A DNA stretch of 64,000 bases from Pinus tabuliformis (lineage: Eukaryota > Streptophyta > Pinopsida > Pinales > Pinaceae), in the NCBI GenBank assembly GCA_031772625.1, contig CM062818.1:1276196277-1276260276 (forward strand), written 5' to 3'. The notes beneath the pieces were generated by a model. It saw only the letters and a program-made list of their open reading frames with translations. It made no database searches and was not told the origin of the DNA. A program made the translations under genes and the position numbers. Shown here one piece after another: positions 1 to 11,709 of the stretch (positions within the stretch are counted from its first letter, which is position 1; each line of letters opens with the position of its first letter).

Positions 1-455
1 CCCTCACATGTGAAGAACTTCATGAAAGCCTTCATCAATGGTGCATATCTCTCCAACAAGTATCTGAATGGGAAAACATGTGAGTGAGCTCCTTTGTATT
101 GTGATTTCAAGTAGGGTTTGTACTCTTCTAGGTCTAGGTCAATGCCTTTGAACCAGTTTTCACCATGGTTTGGTATGCATGTAGCTTGAGAGATGTCATC
201 AACTGAAAACATAAAATCAATCACTACAATGGTGATCTCGTCTTCCTTCAAGGTGAGGGAAAATATACCCATGAGATGCTCATGGTAACCTACTCCCTGC
301 ACTCTTTGACAAAACCCTAAACAATTTACATCTTCAAAGAATTTCATGACAAATGGGGAGGAGGTGATTTCATTGCAATTAGAGGGCTCAAACGTCAATA
401 TATTTCCCCCCTTGTTGTAATTCCTCTTCTCTGATGGTGATGAGTCAGGATCCAT
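1..455 (-). CDS. Partial open reading frame of unknown function, cut by the window edge
   Basis: Reading the minus strand from an ATG at 455-453, the frame stays open for 151 codons to the window edge with no stop, which is unusual in this A+T-rich stretch. The protein begins MDPDSSPSEKRNY and continues with a mixed, globular-looking composition. It includes the segments CIPNHGENWFKG and FPFRYLLERYAPL. I do not recognise a catalytic motif, signal peptide or membrane segment. The even composition and the transposon-rich setting suggest an exon or an accessory ORF of a mobile element rather than chance. The C-terminal end lies outside the window. Function unknown. Confidence 0.45.
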   Translation of the reverse strand, partial: MDPDSSPSEKRNYNKGGNILTFEPSNCNEITSSPFVMKFFEDVNCLGFCQRVQGVGYHEHLMGIFSLTLKEDEITIVVIDFMFSVDDISQATCIPNHGENWFKGIDLDLEEYKPYLKSQYKGAHSHVFPFRYLLERYAPLMKAFMKFFTCE

Positions 456-2713
456 ACTTCAAACCCTAGATGAAAGGAAAGCAAAAATAATGAAATTTTC
501 TGTTGTGAGGGAATGAGGTGGTATGATGGACTTAGGAGTTGCCTAAATTTGTAAGGAAATTTAGGAGGGTAGGGGATGATGTCAATGAGTAGGGGAAAAT
601 GAATTTTGGGAAATGAGTGAGGGGAGGGGGTGGAAAAGGCCAAAACACAGGCCTATCCTAGAAATAGATAGGGTAGATTAGGGTTTAGAGGAGAATGATA
701 AAAAATGAGGGGATAAGGCTTTGTGATGGATGGAAATGGTGTATTAGCTGCAAAAAAAGGTGTAGGGACAAGGAATCTAGGGTTTATGGCAGAAACTCAT
801 CATTTGAGGATCAAAACCATGAAAATCATGTAAACCCTAGAAGAATAAGTATTTGATCATTTTCTTGACATATGAGGCAAAGGAGGGCATGAAAATGATT
901 AAAATTACTTGTTATAGAGCCTGGAGGATGAAATGATTGAAGAGGAGATTTGAAAAATGAATTTTGGTGGTCAAACAACAATTTTGGACAACTCTACCTC
1001 GTGCACAGCGAAGGCTTCCTGTGTGCAGTGTGTTGTCCAGGTGCATAGCGAGAGTTAATTTTTGCTAGTGAGGGCTATGGAATCAATTTTTTTTGCAAAG
1101 GAGAGGGGGGAGCTCGATGCTAGGATGGTAGACAAGTGCAAATGAGTGTGAATGAACTCCTCCATGTGCTTTTATAATTTTCTTTTGGTGTCTAAGTGAT
1201 TAATGAGGTAGGATGGCCCACCTCACCAATTCACTTTCTTTTTTAGTTTTGTAGCCTTAGGACCTCTTCTTGTAACTTTAGAACCTTAGGAATATTATTA
1301 CATCTAAAAACATAAATTACATTTGAAATCAAGTGTTATTGAACAAATTTACTTATTGCTACTCCTCATTTGCCGGATTTATACATGAAATGACTGATTT
1401 TGTGACCTTAACCCTAATGACCTAATGGTGACACTGAGATGAATGGAGACCATGATGATGTGACTGAAGTGATATTAATGATTTTTTCATGATGGTGGAC
1501 TCAACTGAGTGATGAAAGTGATCGACATATGAAATTCTTGAGAGAGTGGAAATAACCCTAGACACACTAGCCAGTGACCAAATTTTTATTTGAAGACTCA
1601 CTGAAATGACAAAAATTTGACTTGACACCCTAACAACACCTTGTAAGAGCATATTTGATCATTGGTGACAGGCTGAACTGACTGACACTAACACCCTCAC
1701 AGATAACCTTACTTTTTTTGCGACTTGGGAACCCAACCAATTCATTAGCAAAACAATATTGTGCCCAACCCAAAGTCTCCCTTTCTCCAACTTGAGGTCA
1801 ACCATGCCAAGTTGGAGGTCCACCAAGTCGAATTTCAAAAAGTTCTAGAACCCTGTCAGCAATTCTGGCCTGGCGAAATTGTGAAAAATGGGTCTCAAAG
1901 TGCCACCTGTAACTCCAAGATAATAACTGTTGTGTAAACAATGAGAGAGACTTTTGTTTTTGGGTATGTTATGAACAAAAACCTCCTCCCATTTTCAAAA
2001 ATACTTTCCCATTTGTTCAGAATCCAAGCTTGAAGTTGGTCACACATAAACGCAACAAATCTTGGCAGAAGCGCAACAAATAGTTGACTTGAAATTTTGA
2101 TGACTTGAATGAGGTTTTGAGTGTTGTTGAAGACCTATGAAGAAACTTGGAGATGTCCACTACACCCTGGAGCCTTTAAACCATGAAAAAACATCATTTT
2201 AGCCTCTTCAAACTTGATTCCAAAATTGATCATCCAGAAGTGCAGCGAAAAGAGCATCAAGGAAGACAAACTCATATCTCTTTAACCATAACACCTATAC
2301 AAAAATTGAAGGAGGTTATTGTGCTTGGTTCCATGCTTAACTAAAACCTCCTTTTGTTTTCCAAAATTCATCTCCATGGATAGATTAACATATTTTACCT
2401 TTAAAAATATTTTATTCATATTTTATCAAAACACACTAACCACCATATCTATTGTCCATAATTGTTGAATTAGGATGCACATAATGGAGATTTCCAACTC
2501 AATTACCCAAACGAAAAAATATGAAGCTCTATTGCAGAAACTCCACACCCATAATTTTACTAGTTGGTTAAAACAACGGGTAACAATATTATTTATATTA
2601 TAAGTGTACTTAAAAATCAGTATATGGGAATATTGTCATGTAGGAAATTAAATATTTTTTCAGAGGTTGAATGTATGAATTCTAACTACATTTAAAAATC
2701 TAAAAATATACAA
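456..2713. other. A+T-rich intergenic stretch, no gene recognised
   Basis: Both strands are interrupted by frequent stops. The longest frames (about 60-80 codons) have no recognisable motif. No LTR pair, tRNA or tandem repeat was seen. Confidence 0.5.
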
Positions 2714-3310
2714 GTGGAAGGAGATGGAAAGGTGTCTGATACACTTAAATGGCTAGCGTGTGTCCTCAGGAAATTCGTGAATAAGTACAAGGGATTCCTA
2801 ATCAATGGTTATAGATTCCATACAAAAAGAATAGAGAATGAGAGATTCCATCCAAAGATGCAAACCCTGTACTTCAAAACACAACATTTTATGGAGCGGT
2901 AGAAGAAATAATTACATTGGACTATTTTTGTATGGGGTACACATTGTTCAAATGTAATTGGATTGATGTATACAATAAGAGAGGGATCAAAACTGATGAT
3001 TTGGGTTTTACAAATGTGAATATGAAGAAATTCTTAAGTCAAAACCGTTGGCAAGATGATCCATTTATTCTAGCATTGCAAGCTAAACAAGTATTCTATG
3101 TACAAGATCCAGTTAAGACTGACTAGTATGTAGTGTTAACATGTCCTCCAAAAGGATTGAGAAATAATACATCATATGAACCCGAGTATGCAGATTTGTC
3201 ATAGGTTGTAGACTTTCAAGAAACAAAATGTGTAAGTGAATAACATATCGATGATGTCGATGTCAACGTTGACGTGAACGTGGATTATGTCCATTCACAT
3301 TGTGAAGGAA
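2714..3310 (+). pseudogene. CACTA (En/Spm) transposon protein relic, DUF4216-like region
   Basis: Two frames together read as the C-terminal region of plant CACTA TNP2-type proteins. The first (2714-2902) contains NGYRFHTKR, the typical motif just upstream of DUF4216. The second (about 2890-3126) contains FYGAVEEIITLDYF, LFKCNWIDV, RGIKTDDLGFT and DDPFILALQAKQVFYVQDP, the hallmark of DUF4216. A frameshift separates the frames and a TAG at 3124-3126 interrupts the second, after which the reading continues YVVLTCPPKG. A further acidic tail (DDVDVNVDVNVDYVHSHC) is readable near 3250-3300. The catalytic transposase part is absent and I found no convincing CACTA terminal repeats, so this is a dead internal fragment. 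Confidence 0.8.
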
Positions 3311-4634
3311 TATGGTTGAATATTAAGAAATAAAAGATATCGATTTTGCTATTTTGTTTTGAGAACTCCAAAATTGATATTGGTTATGAAGAGAGATTCC
3401 TTTGTTTCTTATCTATAAAATGTTTTAGACCCATTTAGTAGATCTATTTTTAGTCCCTGCCTACGACAGAGACTATTTTTTTCAGCTTGCACCATTAATC
3501 TTGTCAAATTGAACACATAAAAAATTGATATGTGAGAAGTTTCTCTAACTTTTATATTTTTATATTTTTTAAGATTGAAATGATAATTTTCTATATTATT
3601 ATTGGACCAAAGCCCTAAAATTTACTCATTTAAAAGAACCCAGAAAATACAAATTTATTGGGCACATGCCATTTGTTTAGCCTTCTTTTGCGACTGTTGG
3701 TTCCACACATTCAAACAAACAGAGGTAGGTCTTGGGAATGATGTGGGTGCGCTAAGGAGATCACCTACCTCTTGATTGCACAGGACTTATGCATGTTGGA
3801 TGTGTAACACCCAACAACAACATATTTTTATCTCATGAGGAGAAAATTTGCTATAATATAGTAGGGCTCATCTTGGGACACTACTAGCAGCTCTACTACG
3901 GGATGACACTTACTCATCTCATCAAGGACACCTCAAATAGGTCATCTATATCACATATATTTGGAATTTCTCTTGTTGATTACGGGATATCCCCAGAGAT
4001 CAATTTTAGGAAATTCCATTCTAACTAAATAAGAATAATCTTCTTTTTTGATCCTCGATGAAGAAAAATAATGGTCATCGGATACATCGAAAATAGATTT
4101 TGGCTATTGCAAAATTCCAAATGATAAGGGTTTTGATTTAAGATAAGATGATCTAGTCCCACTGATGGATTCTTTTCATCATAGTTGTAAGGATGAGAAG
4201 AGTTTTGCACTGTGAACCTTAGTTAGGAGGAAGGAATTCTTGGTTGAATCTAATCAACTAGTAGTGGTAACATCATCCCAATTGGCTAATGCTATATGTT
4301 GGATGAACTTGTTTGAACCACTTGTTGGTGCTTAGCTTATTTTATGCCATAGCAACTTATTGTTATCCCTTAATGGAAGACAAGTAAAACGTAGATATCA
4401 GGCAAGCTCTATCTTTGCCTATCGCAAAACATTAGAGCAACATCCACACACACATAGGATGAGTACACTCATCCCTAACATATATGGTACAGGTTTCTTA
4501 TGCCTAGGCCAAGGAGATATTTATCAGCGATGTAAATTGGCTTTGATGTGGAGACTATGAAAAAGAATAATATCATATGTCACATTAGACACATTGAACG
4601 GGTTTGAAACCCTCCTCTTGCATAGATACACACC
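3311..4634. other. Intergenic, no gene recognised
   Basis: Only short, motif-free frames on both strands. This may be further decayed transposon DNA downstream of the CACTA fragment, but no terminal repeat supports that. Confidence 0.4.
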
Positions 4635-4946
4635 TTAAAATGGGGTGAAACCCTCATAAATCAATACCCTTAATGGATCTGACAAGCCCCTGAACTCCCT
4701 CCATATAACACTTGATGGGTCGAAACCATACAACTGGAAGTAAGGAAGGAAGGATGGGTTCTCATTTTGGTTGCGGACCATCATAATTGGATGGGGAAAG
4801 TTCAATGTATCGATGCAATTTTCTTCGAGCCTCTCAATCGAAGTAATTCTGTCACTATTATGGAACCCCGTAAATTCCAGTTTTCCCATTTGATATCGCC
4901 AATGTGGGATTTCCTCATTTAACCACTCAAAATTAGGTTTTGGCAC
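4635..4946 (-). CDS. Unrecognised 103-codon ORF
   Basis: A minus-strand frame starting MPKPNFEWLNEEIPHW and ending IYEGFTPF. The composition is globular (aromatic and acidic residues well mixed) rather than low complexity, and it begins with ATG. I do not recognise a family and no partner gene lies next to it. It may be an exon fragment of a decayed mobile element, or a chance frame; its length alone does not decide. Confidence 0.2.
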   Translation of the reverse strand: MPKPNFEWLNEEIPHWRYQMGKLEFTGFHNSDRITSIERLEENCIDTLNFPHPIMMVRNQNENPSFLPYFQLYGFDPSSVIWREFRGLSDPLRVLIYEGFTPF

Positions 4947-5259
4947 TATGGAAAAATGTGAAATGAGAGGGATCTGTTGGAGTAACTATCATGCTAACTA
5001 TTTACAAGGAAGGAGGGGTTTGCATAACGGACCATAACAGTAGGCAGGAAGGAATTGGTATTTGCATATCTCTCAACCATAACTTCTCTCATGGTGGTGC
5101 CCTTTCATGGTGGATAGTTTAGTTTAACCACCTCATCAACTATGCGGTTACTAAAAGCCTCTCCTATTTGTTTTGTTGAACCTCACTAACTTCATGGGGA
5201 AAAACACATTTGGCTATCCAAACAACCATACGGAAAAGCTCTGGCTTGCTCAACCTCAA

Positions 5260-5840
5260 AGAAAGCCAAGGGGACACTCCCTAACACTCCCTAGCACACA
5301 TTGCCACACTCTGGCACTTGGCACAATCTTGCCATGTCACCTTGGCACTCTAGCATTCCTTAGCACTACCTAACATACCTTGTCACCCCCTCCTTAGCAC
5401 ACCTATAACTCACTGGCACTCCTTGTCACACACTCTTATTCATTCATTTCCATCCATTTGAAACTAGCACTCCCTTGTGTTTCCTTGGCACTCCATAATA
5501 CTCCTTGATATGCATTGGCACACCATAGCACCTGACACATATTGGCATGTTGCTTTGGACTCTAGCATGCCTTAACACTACCCAACATACCTTGTCACTC
5601 CCTCCTCAGAACACCTAGATCTCACTGACACTTCTTGTCACAAACTCTTATTCATTCATTTCCATGCATTAATTGACTTAGTGCTCCCTTTTGTTTCTCC
5701 GACACTCCCCAACACTTCCCAGCACATGTTGGCACACCTTGGCACCTAAGACATCTTGGCCACATGTCACCCTTGAACTCTGGCATGACTTAGCGCTGCC
5801 TAGCATGCCATGCCACTCCCTCACGCTAGTTGAAGATTCA
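5260..5840. repeat. Degenerate minisatellite, TTGGCACTCC-like words, about 211-218-bp higher-order unit
   Basis: The stretch is built from short variants of CTTGGCACTCC, CCTTAGCAC and CCTAACATACC. A longer period is visible: the anchor ACTCTAGCAT or ACTCTGGCAT recurs at about 5348, 5559 and 5777. Each larger unit also carries a CTCTTATTCATTCATTTCCAT segment in the first two copies. Two overlapping ORFs here (about 60 codons on each strand) are by-products of the repeat. The same words in reverse complement occur at 63197-63375. Confidence 0.7.
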
Positions 5841-5873
5841 TGTTTTCCCGTTTTCCAAAAAAACATCGTTTAG

Positions 5874-8601
5874 GGCCTCAAAACGGCTCCAGAAGTTCAG
5901 GACACGAAAACTGCTAAAAATAGTAACTTGTGCTACAATTAAGGAAACTAAAAAACTGAAAGAAACAATGGTGGGGGTCCAAGTGGAATAGGCGGGTGGC
6001 CACCAATATCCACCTAGATCATTCCTCCCCCCTTAGGAAGAAATGGTCCCCATTGCATTGAGTGCCTCCATGAGATGGGAAAACTTCTGTTGAACTTAGT
6101 CCCTGGTGAGCCACTTGCCTTGGTGCAGGAGTTGGCCAACTTTGACAACCCGATACAATTGGATCTTCTGTTGGTGAGTTTTCTTGATCTGTGTGTCCAT
6201 GATCTGATCAGTTAACACATATGTTAGCTAATTAGTTTGCACATATTAATTACCACTAGTTGAAGAAGTATAGGTGCCCTGAATCAAAGATGATATCTTA
6301 ACACAAGTTATCGACACTTGAACATAGTTTCCATGGATCTCATGGACAAAATATGGAGAGACTCTTTGAATCTTAGGAAACATTTTCTCATAATCTACTT
6401 AATCTATAAGTGGTAGGGCTTCAATTTTTTCCATTTACTGGGAAATCTCACCCAAAAATTCAACCATTGAAGAATCAATCCTATGCAAAATCACACCTAC
6501 CTTCTCATTTTTAAGATCTTCGTGAGCTTTCACCTATGAACCTTAAAGTCAGTGCCCTTTAGCACCTCGAATGGTGGAATAGAAGACATTGCAATAGGAG
6601 GTAAAGTACACTCCACTTCACCTTTGTTAATATATCTAGAGACACCTACAATCTATACCTCAACGTGATTCCACTTCCTTTACAAACTCTCCCTTCAAGG
6701 GCATCCTCATAAGAAGAGATTGTGGTTGAAATATTACGATAAAAAAATGGGGCACATAATCTCTTTACAGGGTTTCAAGGGAAGGGTATTGGAAAATAAT
6801 TGTCTTGTCCTCTATAGCCCTCAATACCTTCTCAACGCATAAGTGAAACAACATAGTGATAACTAGACTCAAAGATAGATCTCAACATTCAAGGCCAAAC
6901 TCAAATAGAAAGAATCACACCATGGATTAAGAACTGGCATTTGGTTTTGGTAAAACCAAGGACCTCCTTTCAAGATCATGACCTTGCTTTTAGCATTCTC
7001 AAAAGGAAGGTTTAAAACCCACATTAAAAAGGGAAGATTTAAACCTTAGCCTTTGAAACCTTTACCCAAGACAAATCTATCTAATTGACCATTCTAGATA
7101 TGTCAGGTCTTGGAATTCTAGAGTACCCAATAAATGCCTTTGAGAGGCAAACTTCCTAGCTCCAACTAAAATCTAGTCCTATTAAAGAGGCAACTTGAAT
7201 AATCCTGCTAAAAGGAGACATTTTTCCTTTCTTTTGATTAATTTACAACAAACTTCAATGCCTCTTCTTTCTTATCTTCCTCTTCCATTCCCAAACAAAA
7301 AAAATCATTAATCTTATATCATAAACACTCTATATAGATAAGAATTGGAATCATTTTCCTCAACTCATGGGGTACCTTTACACCTCAACCCATGCAAGTG
7401 GACCTAAGTCCATGGTACAACCCATCACACTCTAAGATGGTTCTAATTGTCACCTCAAAACTAGGGCATAAGCCACCTTACAATGCAAAATGGTTAAGCC
7501 ATCTCAAACTTATGGGCTTTTTTCCTTCATGGAACACATTCTAGCTAGTGCTCATCAAACATAATGCACTAACACCACTAACACACACCAAAAGTCCAAG
7601 ATACTCGTAAGATGTGACCCACACCCAAGCGCTTAGACTACACCTTCATAAAATGCACCTTCAACTTTGGATGTCCAAAAACAGTAATATCCTAACCCAA
7701 TATGGCCTATTTTTTTAGATTTGTGTAATTCACTCCTTATCAAATCCTTGCACCTCCTTAACACTCCATGAGAAATCTACTTGAATGGTCACCTTCCAAG
7801 TTCCAACACCTCCTTTTGCAACACAAAAAACCACCTATATATGTTGCAACAACCTTTCCAACTTCTTTAGTGGGTTGCACATATATTTCACATTTCTTCT
7901 TCACCTTGCAAAGTGGTAGTGCAAGGAGAGGGTATCAACTTCAATTAAGGAATGTTCACTTAGTACCACTACCAAGTTGCCTTCCCACAACTTGTCAAAT
8001 GTCTTAAGTTAGCTTCACAACTTCTCATGGTGCATAACGTGCTTGTCTACACCTCTAAGTGAGACCAAAACCCCCCAACCCCTCTAACTATTCCACCTCT
8101 TCAACCCTTGTTAGAGTCTTTTTGGACGTGCACCCATGCCTCAAGTAGAACATAACACTAGCATCCCAAACCTGCATGCTCGTTCCATCTTTTAATGCCT
8201 TGTTGAAACCACATTATCACACTGCTTAAAATGAAATGTTTACATCTTAAGGCAAAACATCTACTTTTCTTATGACAACCTAAACTATGCGAGTGACTTG
8301 GAGAGGACTCCATTTTCTCAAGATAAAAACATCGGGTCTTACAAACCCATTCACACAACAATTTGAATATATTTAACCTAAAGAAGGGTACATACCCTAC
8401 TCCTTCCAAATTTGTCATATAACTTTTAAGAAACTAACACATGTTTTTAATTATTAAATCTTTACTATAGACTCTCTTTTGTTTGCACCCACCTAATATG
8501 CAAGAACACTTAAATATTTTCAATACAAACAAATTAAGAGCACATGTTTCCTTCTTACACTTAAATGTTTTCAATACAAAGAACTTGTTTCCTTCTAATA
8601 A
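5874..8601. other. Intergenic, no gene recognised
   Basis: A+T-rich sequence with short frames only. Frames at 7768-8007 (plus) and 8158-8418 (minus) have no family signature. No terminal repeats or RNA gene seen. It may hold old transposon debris that I cannot classify. Confidence 0.4.
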
Positions 8602-8715
8602 CATTCAAATTCCAAAAATACTATATATCTACCTCCATAAATTTTAATAACAAAATAACATTCAAATTTTCCAAAAATACAATACATCTACCTCCATAAA
8701 CTTTAACAACAAAAT
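8602..8715. repeat. Direct duplication, 57-bp unit, two copies
   Basis: The segment beginning CATTCAAATTCC at 8602 recurs from 8659 (CATTCAAATTTTCC) with the same downstream CTACCTCCATAAA words and a few substitutions. Two units only. Confidence 0.7.
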
Positions 8716-8791
8716 CGTTACATAAAATGATAATCTTAAAATTAGATTATTGTTAGGATGATCTTTCAAACCCAACCAAAAACACGCATGA

Positions 8792-9023
8792 GGGCGCTAG
8801 TTTATCAAATGAAACTAAAAAACTTACTATGAAAGTGAAAATGGGCGCTAGTTTATCAAATGAAACTAAAAAATTAGCGTGAAAGTGAAAATGGGCGCTA
8901 CTTTATCAAATGAAACTAAAAACTTAGCGCTAGTTTATCAAATGAATCTAAAAACTTAGTATGAAAGTGAAAATGGGCGCTAGTTTATCAAATGAAACTA
9001 AAAAATTTGTATGAAAGTGAAAC
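8792..9023. repeat. Tandem repeat, about 50-bp unit, five units
   Basis: Units start at 8792, 8843, 8893, 8928 and 8975. Each begins (GGG)CGCTAGTTTATCAAATG and most end GAAAGTGAAAAT. The third unit is shortened to 35 bp. Spacing of 50-51 bp between full units shows a simple minisatellite. No spacer diversity, so not a CRISPR array. Confidence 0.85.
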
Positions 9024-9437
9024 TAAAATAATGTAAGCAGACAGAACTTGTGACCTAACTATGTTGGGCAACATATATCTATACTTAGTGTCTCTGCTAT
9101 GGAGCTTTTGAGCTTTACATTGGTTTAATGTCTTTTTCCATACGTGATAGTTTGGGCGCTATCTTGATGGTTATTTGCTACTATTTCTTTTTTCAGTATC
9201 TATGTACCCTTTTACGGTGTGTTTCCCTTAGTACATTTGTATAAAGATTAACTTTCTGGATTGAATCTTTTCATGCCTTTGTCTATTGCGAAGCTACTAG
9301 GGAGTCCATGTTGTACAACGCAGGTCAAATGATAAAGAAATGGCGTCTCGACACACCTCCCTCACAATCCTTTCTGCTTTGTTGCTTTGTATTTAAGTGA
9401 ACATAAAATAATGTATGTAGATCTAGCTAACCGCGTG
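9024..9437. other. Intergenic, no gene recognised
   Basis: Non-coding A+T-rich sequence between two minisatellites. One further GGGCGCTA word occurs near 9150. Confidence 0.4.
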
Positions 9438-9671
9438 GAAGCGCATCCTATTGACCAAGTGGAAGCTATAGTTCCGATTGAAGCGCATCCTATTGACCAA
9501 GTGGAAGCTACAGTTTTGATTGAAGCAGTCGTGATATTTCTTTGAAGCGCATCCTATTGACCAAGTGGAAGCTACAGTTCTGATTGAAGCAGTTGGGATA
9601 TTTCTTTGAAGCGCATCCTATTGACCAAGTGGTTGCTACAGTTCCGATTGAAGCAATCAGGATATTTCTTT
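9438..9671. repeat. Tandem repeat, 64-bp unit, four units
   Basis: Units begin GAAGCGCATCCTATTGACC at 9438, 9480, 9544 and 9608. The last three are each 64 bp and end GATATTTCTTT; the first is 42 bp and lacks that tail. The frame at 9584-9805 and its antisense at 9508-9732 run through the repeat and have no other support. Confidence 0.85.
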
Positions 9672-9892
9672 CCTTGGCTACTTCACCTTTCCTTAGTGGA
9701 GTAAGCCCAAAAAGAGAATATAAGAAATCCAATGGTTTATGTCGCAGAGGTCAAGGCAGAGTGAAAGGTAAAGGCATACAAGATCTAAAATGCCTCAAAG
9801 AATAAAACTAAAATCCCCTGGAGAACCATCTATGAAGGAGTAGCTATACCTTATGGATGCCGCTTGCTGCCTATTGGGAAAACCTCCCCTTC

Positions 9893-11538
9893 CCATCCAG
9901 AATTATGGAAAGAAAAGAGCCAATAATATGATCCAAAGAATGTCAACGGTATCAGTGTGCATGACAGTAATGATAAGAATCCTTGGAGTTTGAAGAATTA
10001 CCTCCAAATCTAGCTAATGGAGTAAGTAAAAGAATTTTGCTTCCCTGGATGATTACTCTCATGAGGTAAGTCCAAATGCAAAGAGCTATCCTCTTCATAG
10101 TGAAATTCACTTAATGTTTTACATCTAGAGATAAGTCTCTCTCCTGTGAAGGATATTTGAAAGACATTGGTTCATTAAACACTAATTGTCAACTTAATAT
10201 AAACCTGCACTTGGAAAAATATCTTTTATTCATTATCAAATGTGTAGTTCGTCCAACTGCAAGATGTCTGATCCATATCAATATTTCTGGTCATTTGAAA
10301 TTGAAGATGTAGCTACAGTTGTAGAACTGCTTTGTTGACTGAGATTTCAAAAAAACATCATCAATGAACTTCCTGTCATGGAAAATGAAACAATTAAAAA
10401 AAACGCAGAGTTATTTAGACAACAACATATATTTGCCCATTATAAAGGAGCATAAATTCTTCTTGAGAAATTCAACTGTCTATCCATAGGGTATACGTTT
10501 TTTAGTTTTTTGGAGTTTAAAATTACTTTTATATCCTCTTTGGACACCTCTTCCTCCAAATATATGTTCTTTTCATCATTGATAATGCTGGGAAATAGAC
10601 TGATAATTTTCATGATTTCACAAATATTTGTTGCCATTAGACTTTTAAAATGTTGCTTTCTCACTTCAGCTATCTCGTTAAAAGACTTACTAAACCTAGA
10701 GCTATTTGGCTTATTTTTTTCCCAGATAATGTTAATGTTTCTTATATGACTTGCGTACTTGTGAAAAAGTTTAGTATTCCTGTCACTTTCAGAGAACAAG
10801 ATGCTTCTTCTTTTTAGCTTCGTTTCTTTTTCCTCTTTGGCAAGGTGGTTTGTTTTCCCTTCCAGCTCTTTGAGAGGATTGATTTCATCTTTCAAAAACA
10901 CCCCTGCTTTATTATTATCATAGGTTTTTAATTCATTTTTCGACATCCTTTAAATCTTTTTGAACAAAGCTTTGAGCTCAATTTGCAACTTCACCTTTTA
11001 CCCTTTTCAGATTGTCTATGAAATGCTTCTTGTCTTTGTTCTCACTATTACTATCATAATGTCTTCAATTCTTTATGACCACAACCTTGGAATCCTTTTT
11101 ATTTAGCCAGTAATTAATTAAAGTTAAAGGGGGCTGGAGGATTCTTACTCTCTGATTCAATTTGCAGCAATATAGGGCAAGCTTCCCTAAACAATTTATG
11201 ATCTCACTCTCTGAATCTAACATCAACTGAGTAGCAACAAAGGATTTATCTAGCCTTTTTGAAATTCCACTTCTGCCTTTTTAGTTATTTCTCTAGGTAG
11301 GTGCTTATTTAATTGGTTCTACATCAATCAACTTTTGAACTTCAAAGAAATGATTGAAAAATAATTTATAGATGGGGTTTTTCTTGCTGCAAGTGCCCCA
11401 CTAATTGTCAACCGTGCCCTTTCCATCCTATTTTCTTGAAACCATGACTTTGATTTAGAGTTATTAGAGTTTCTTCCAATGGAGACTTGGTGGTGATCTT
11501 GATCAAGTTCTAAACCCCCTTCTAGACCCCAAAATCAC
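9893..11538 (-). pseudogene. LINE (L1-like) ORF2 relic, left copy
   Basis: The minus strand carries a plant L1-type LINE fragment. From high to low coordinates, broken frames read RVRILQPPLTLINYWLNKK (near 11100-11170, the end of the endonuclease domain), then a linker. The open frame 10946-10440 contains ESDRNTKLFHKYASHIRNIN, the diagnostic motif between endonuclease and reverse transcriptase, and ends just as the reverse transcriptase would begin. The rest of the RT is missing: 10440-9893 is non-coding. A second copy with the same left boundary lies at 59438-61089. No poly(A)/poly(T) tail was seen, so the boundary is not a clear LINE 3' end. Identification good, element boundaries uncertain. 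Confidence 0.75.
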
Positions 11539-11704
11539 CATGCTATTCTCACGAACATAAAAGGGTTTTGAATCTAAAAGGAGTTATCATTCTTATTGTT
11601 GCTATTTTGTGCCTGTCTGTGGTTTCAATTTTTTTCGCCATTATTATGGTAGGGACAAGGCCATGGAAAACTGGAGGGGCACCATGACTGGTGTTGTAGC
11701 TGAA
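11539..11704. other. Host flank left of the LTR chain
   Basis: Sequence between the LINE relic and the target duplication. No coding signal recognised. It is the left half of the insertion site, continuous with 54489 onward in the uninterrupted locus. Confidence 0.5.
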
Positions 11705-11709
11705 CCTTC
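11705..11709. repeat. Left 5-bp target site duplication (CCTTC) of the LTR chain
   Basis: CCTTC immediately precedes TGTTAGCC, the start of the first LTR. The same CCTTC follows the last LTR at 54484-54488. None of the internal LTR junctions is followed by CCTTC. Confidence 0.85.

Noticed and set aside
3440-3490. GACAGAG-CTATTTTT words shared with 63830-63850 as transposon ends
   Set aside because: Match is about 16 bases with no extended terminal repeat or target duplication; too short to support an element.
8792-9671. CRISPR-like array
   Set aside because: Units abut with no unique spacers, and the setting is a plant genome; simple minisatellites.
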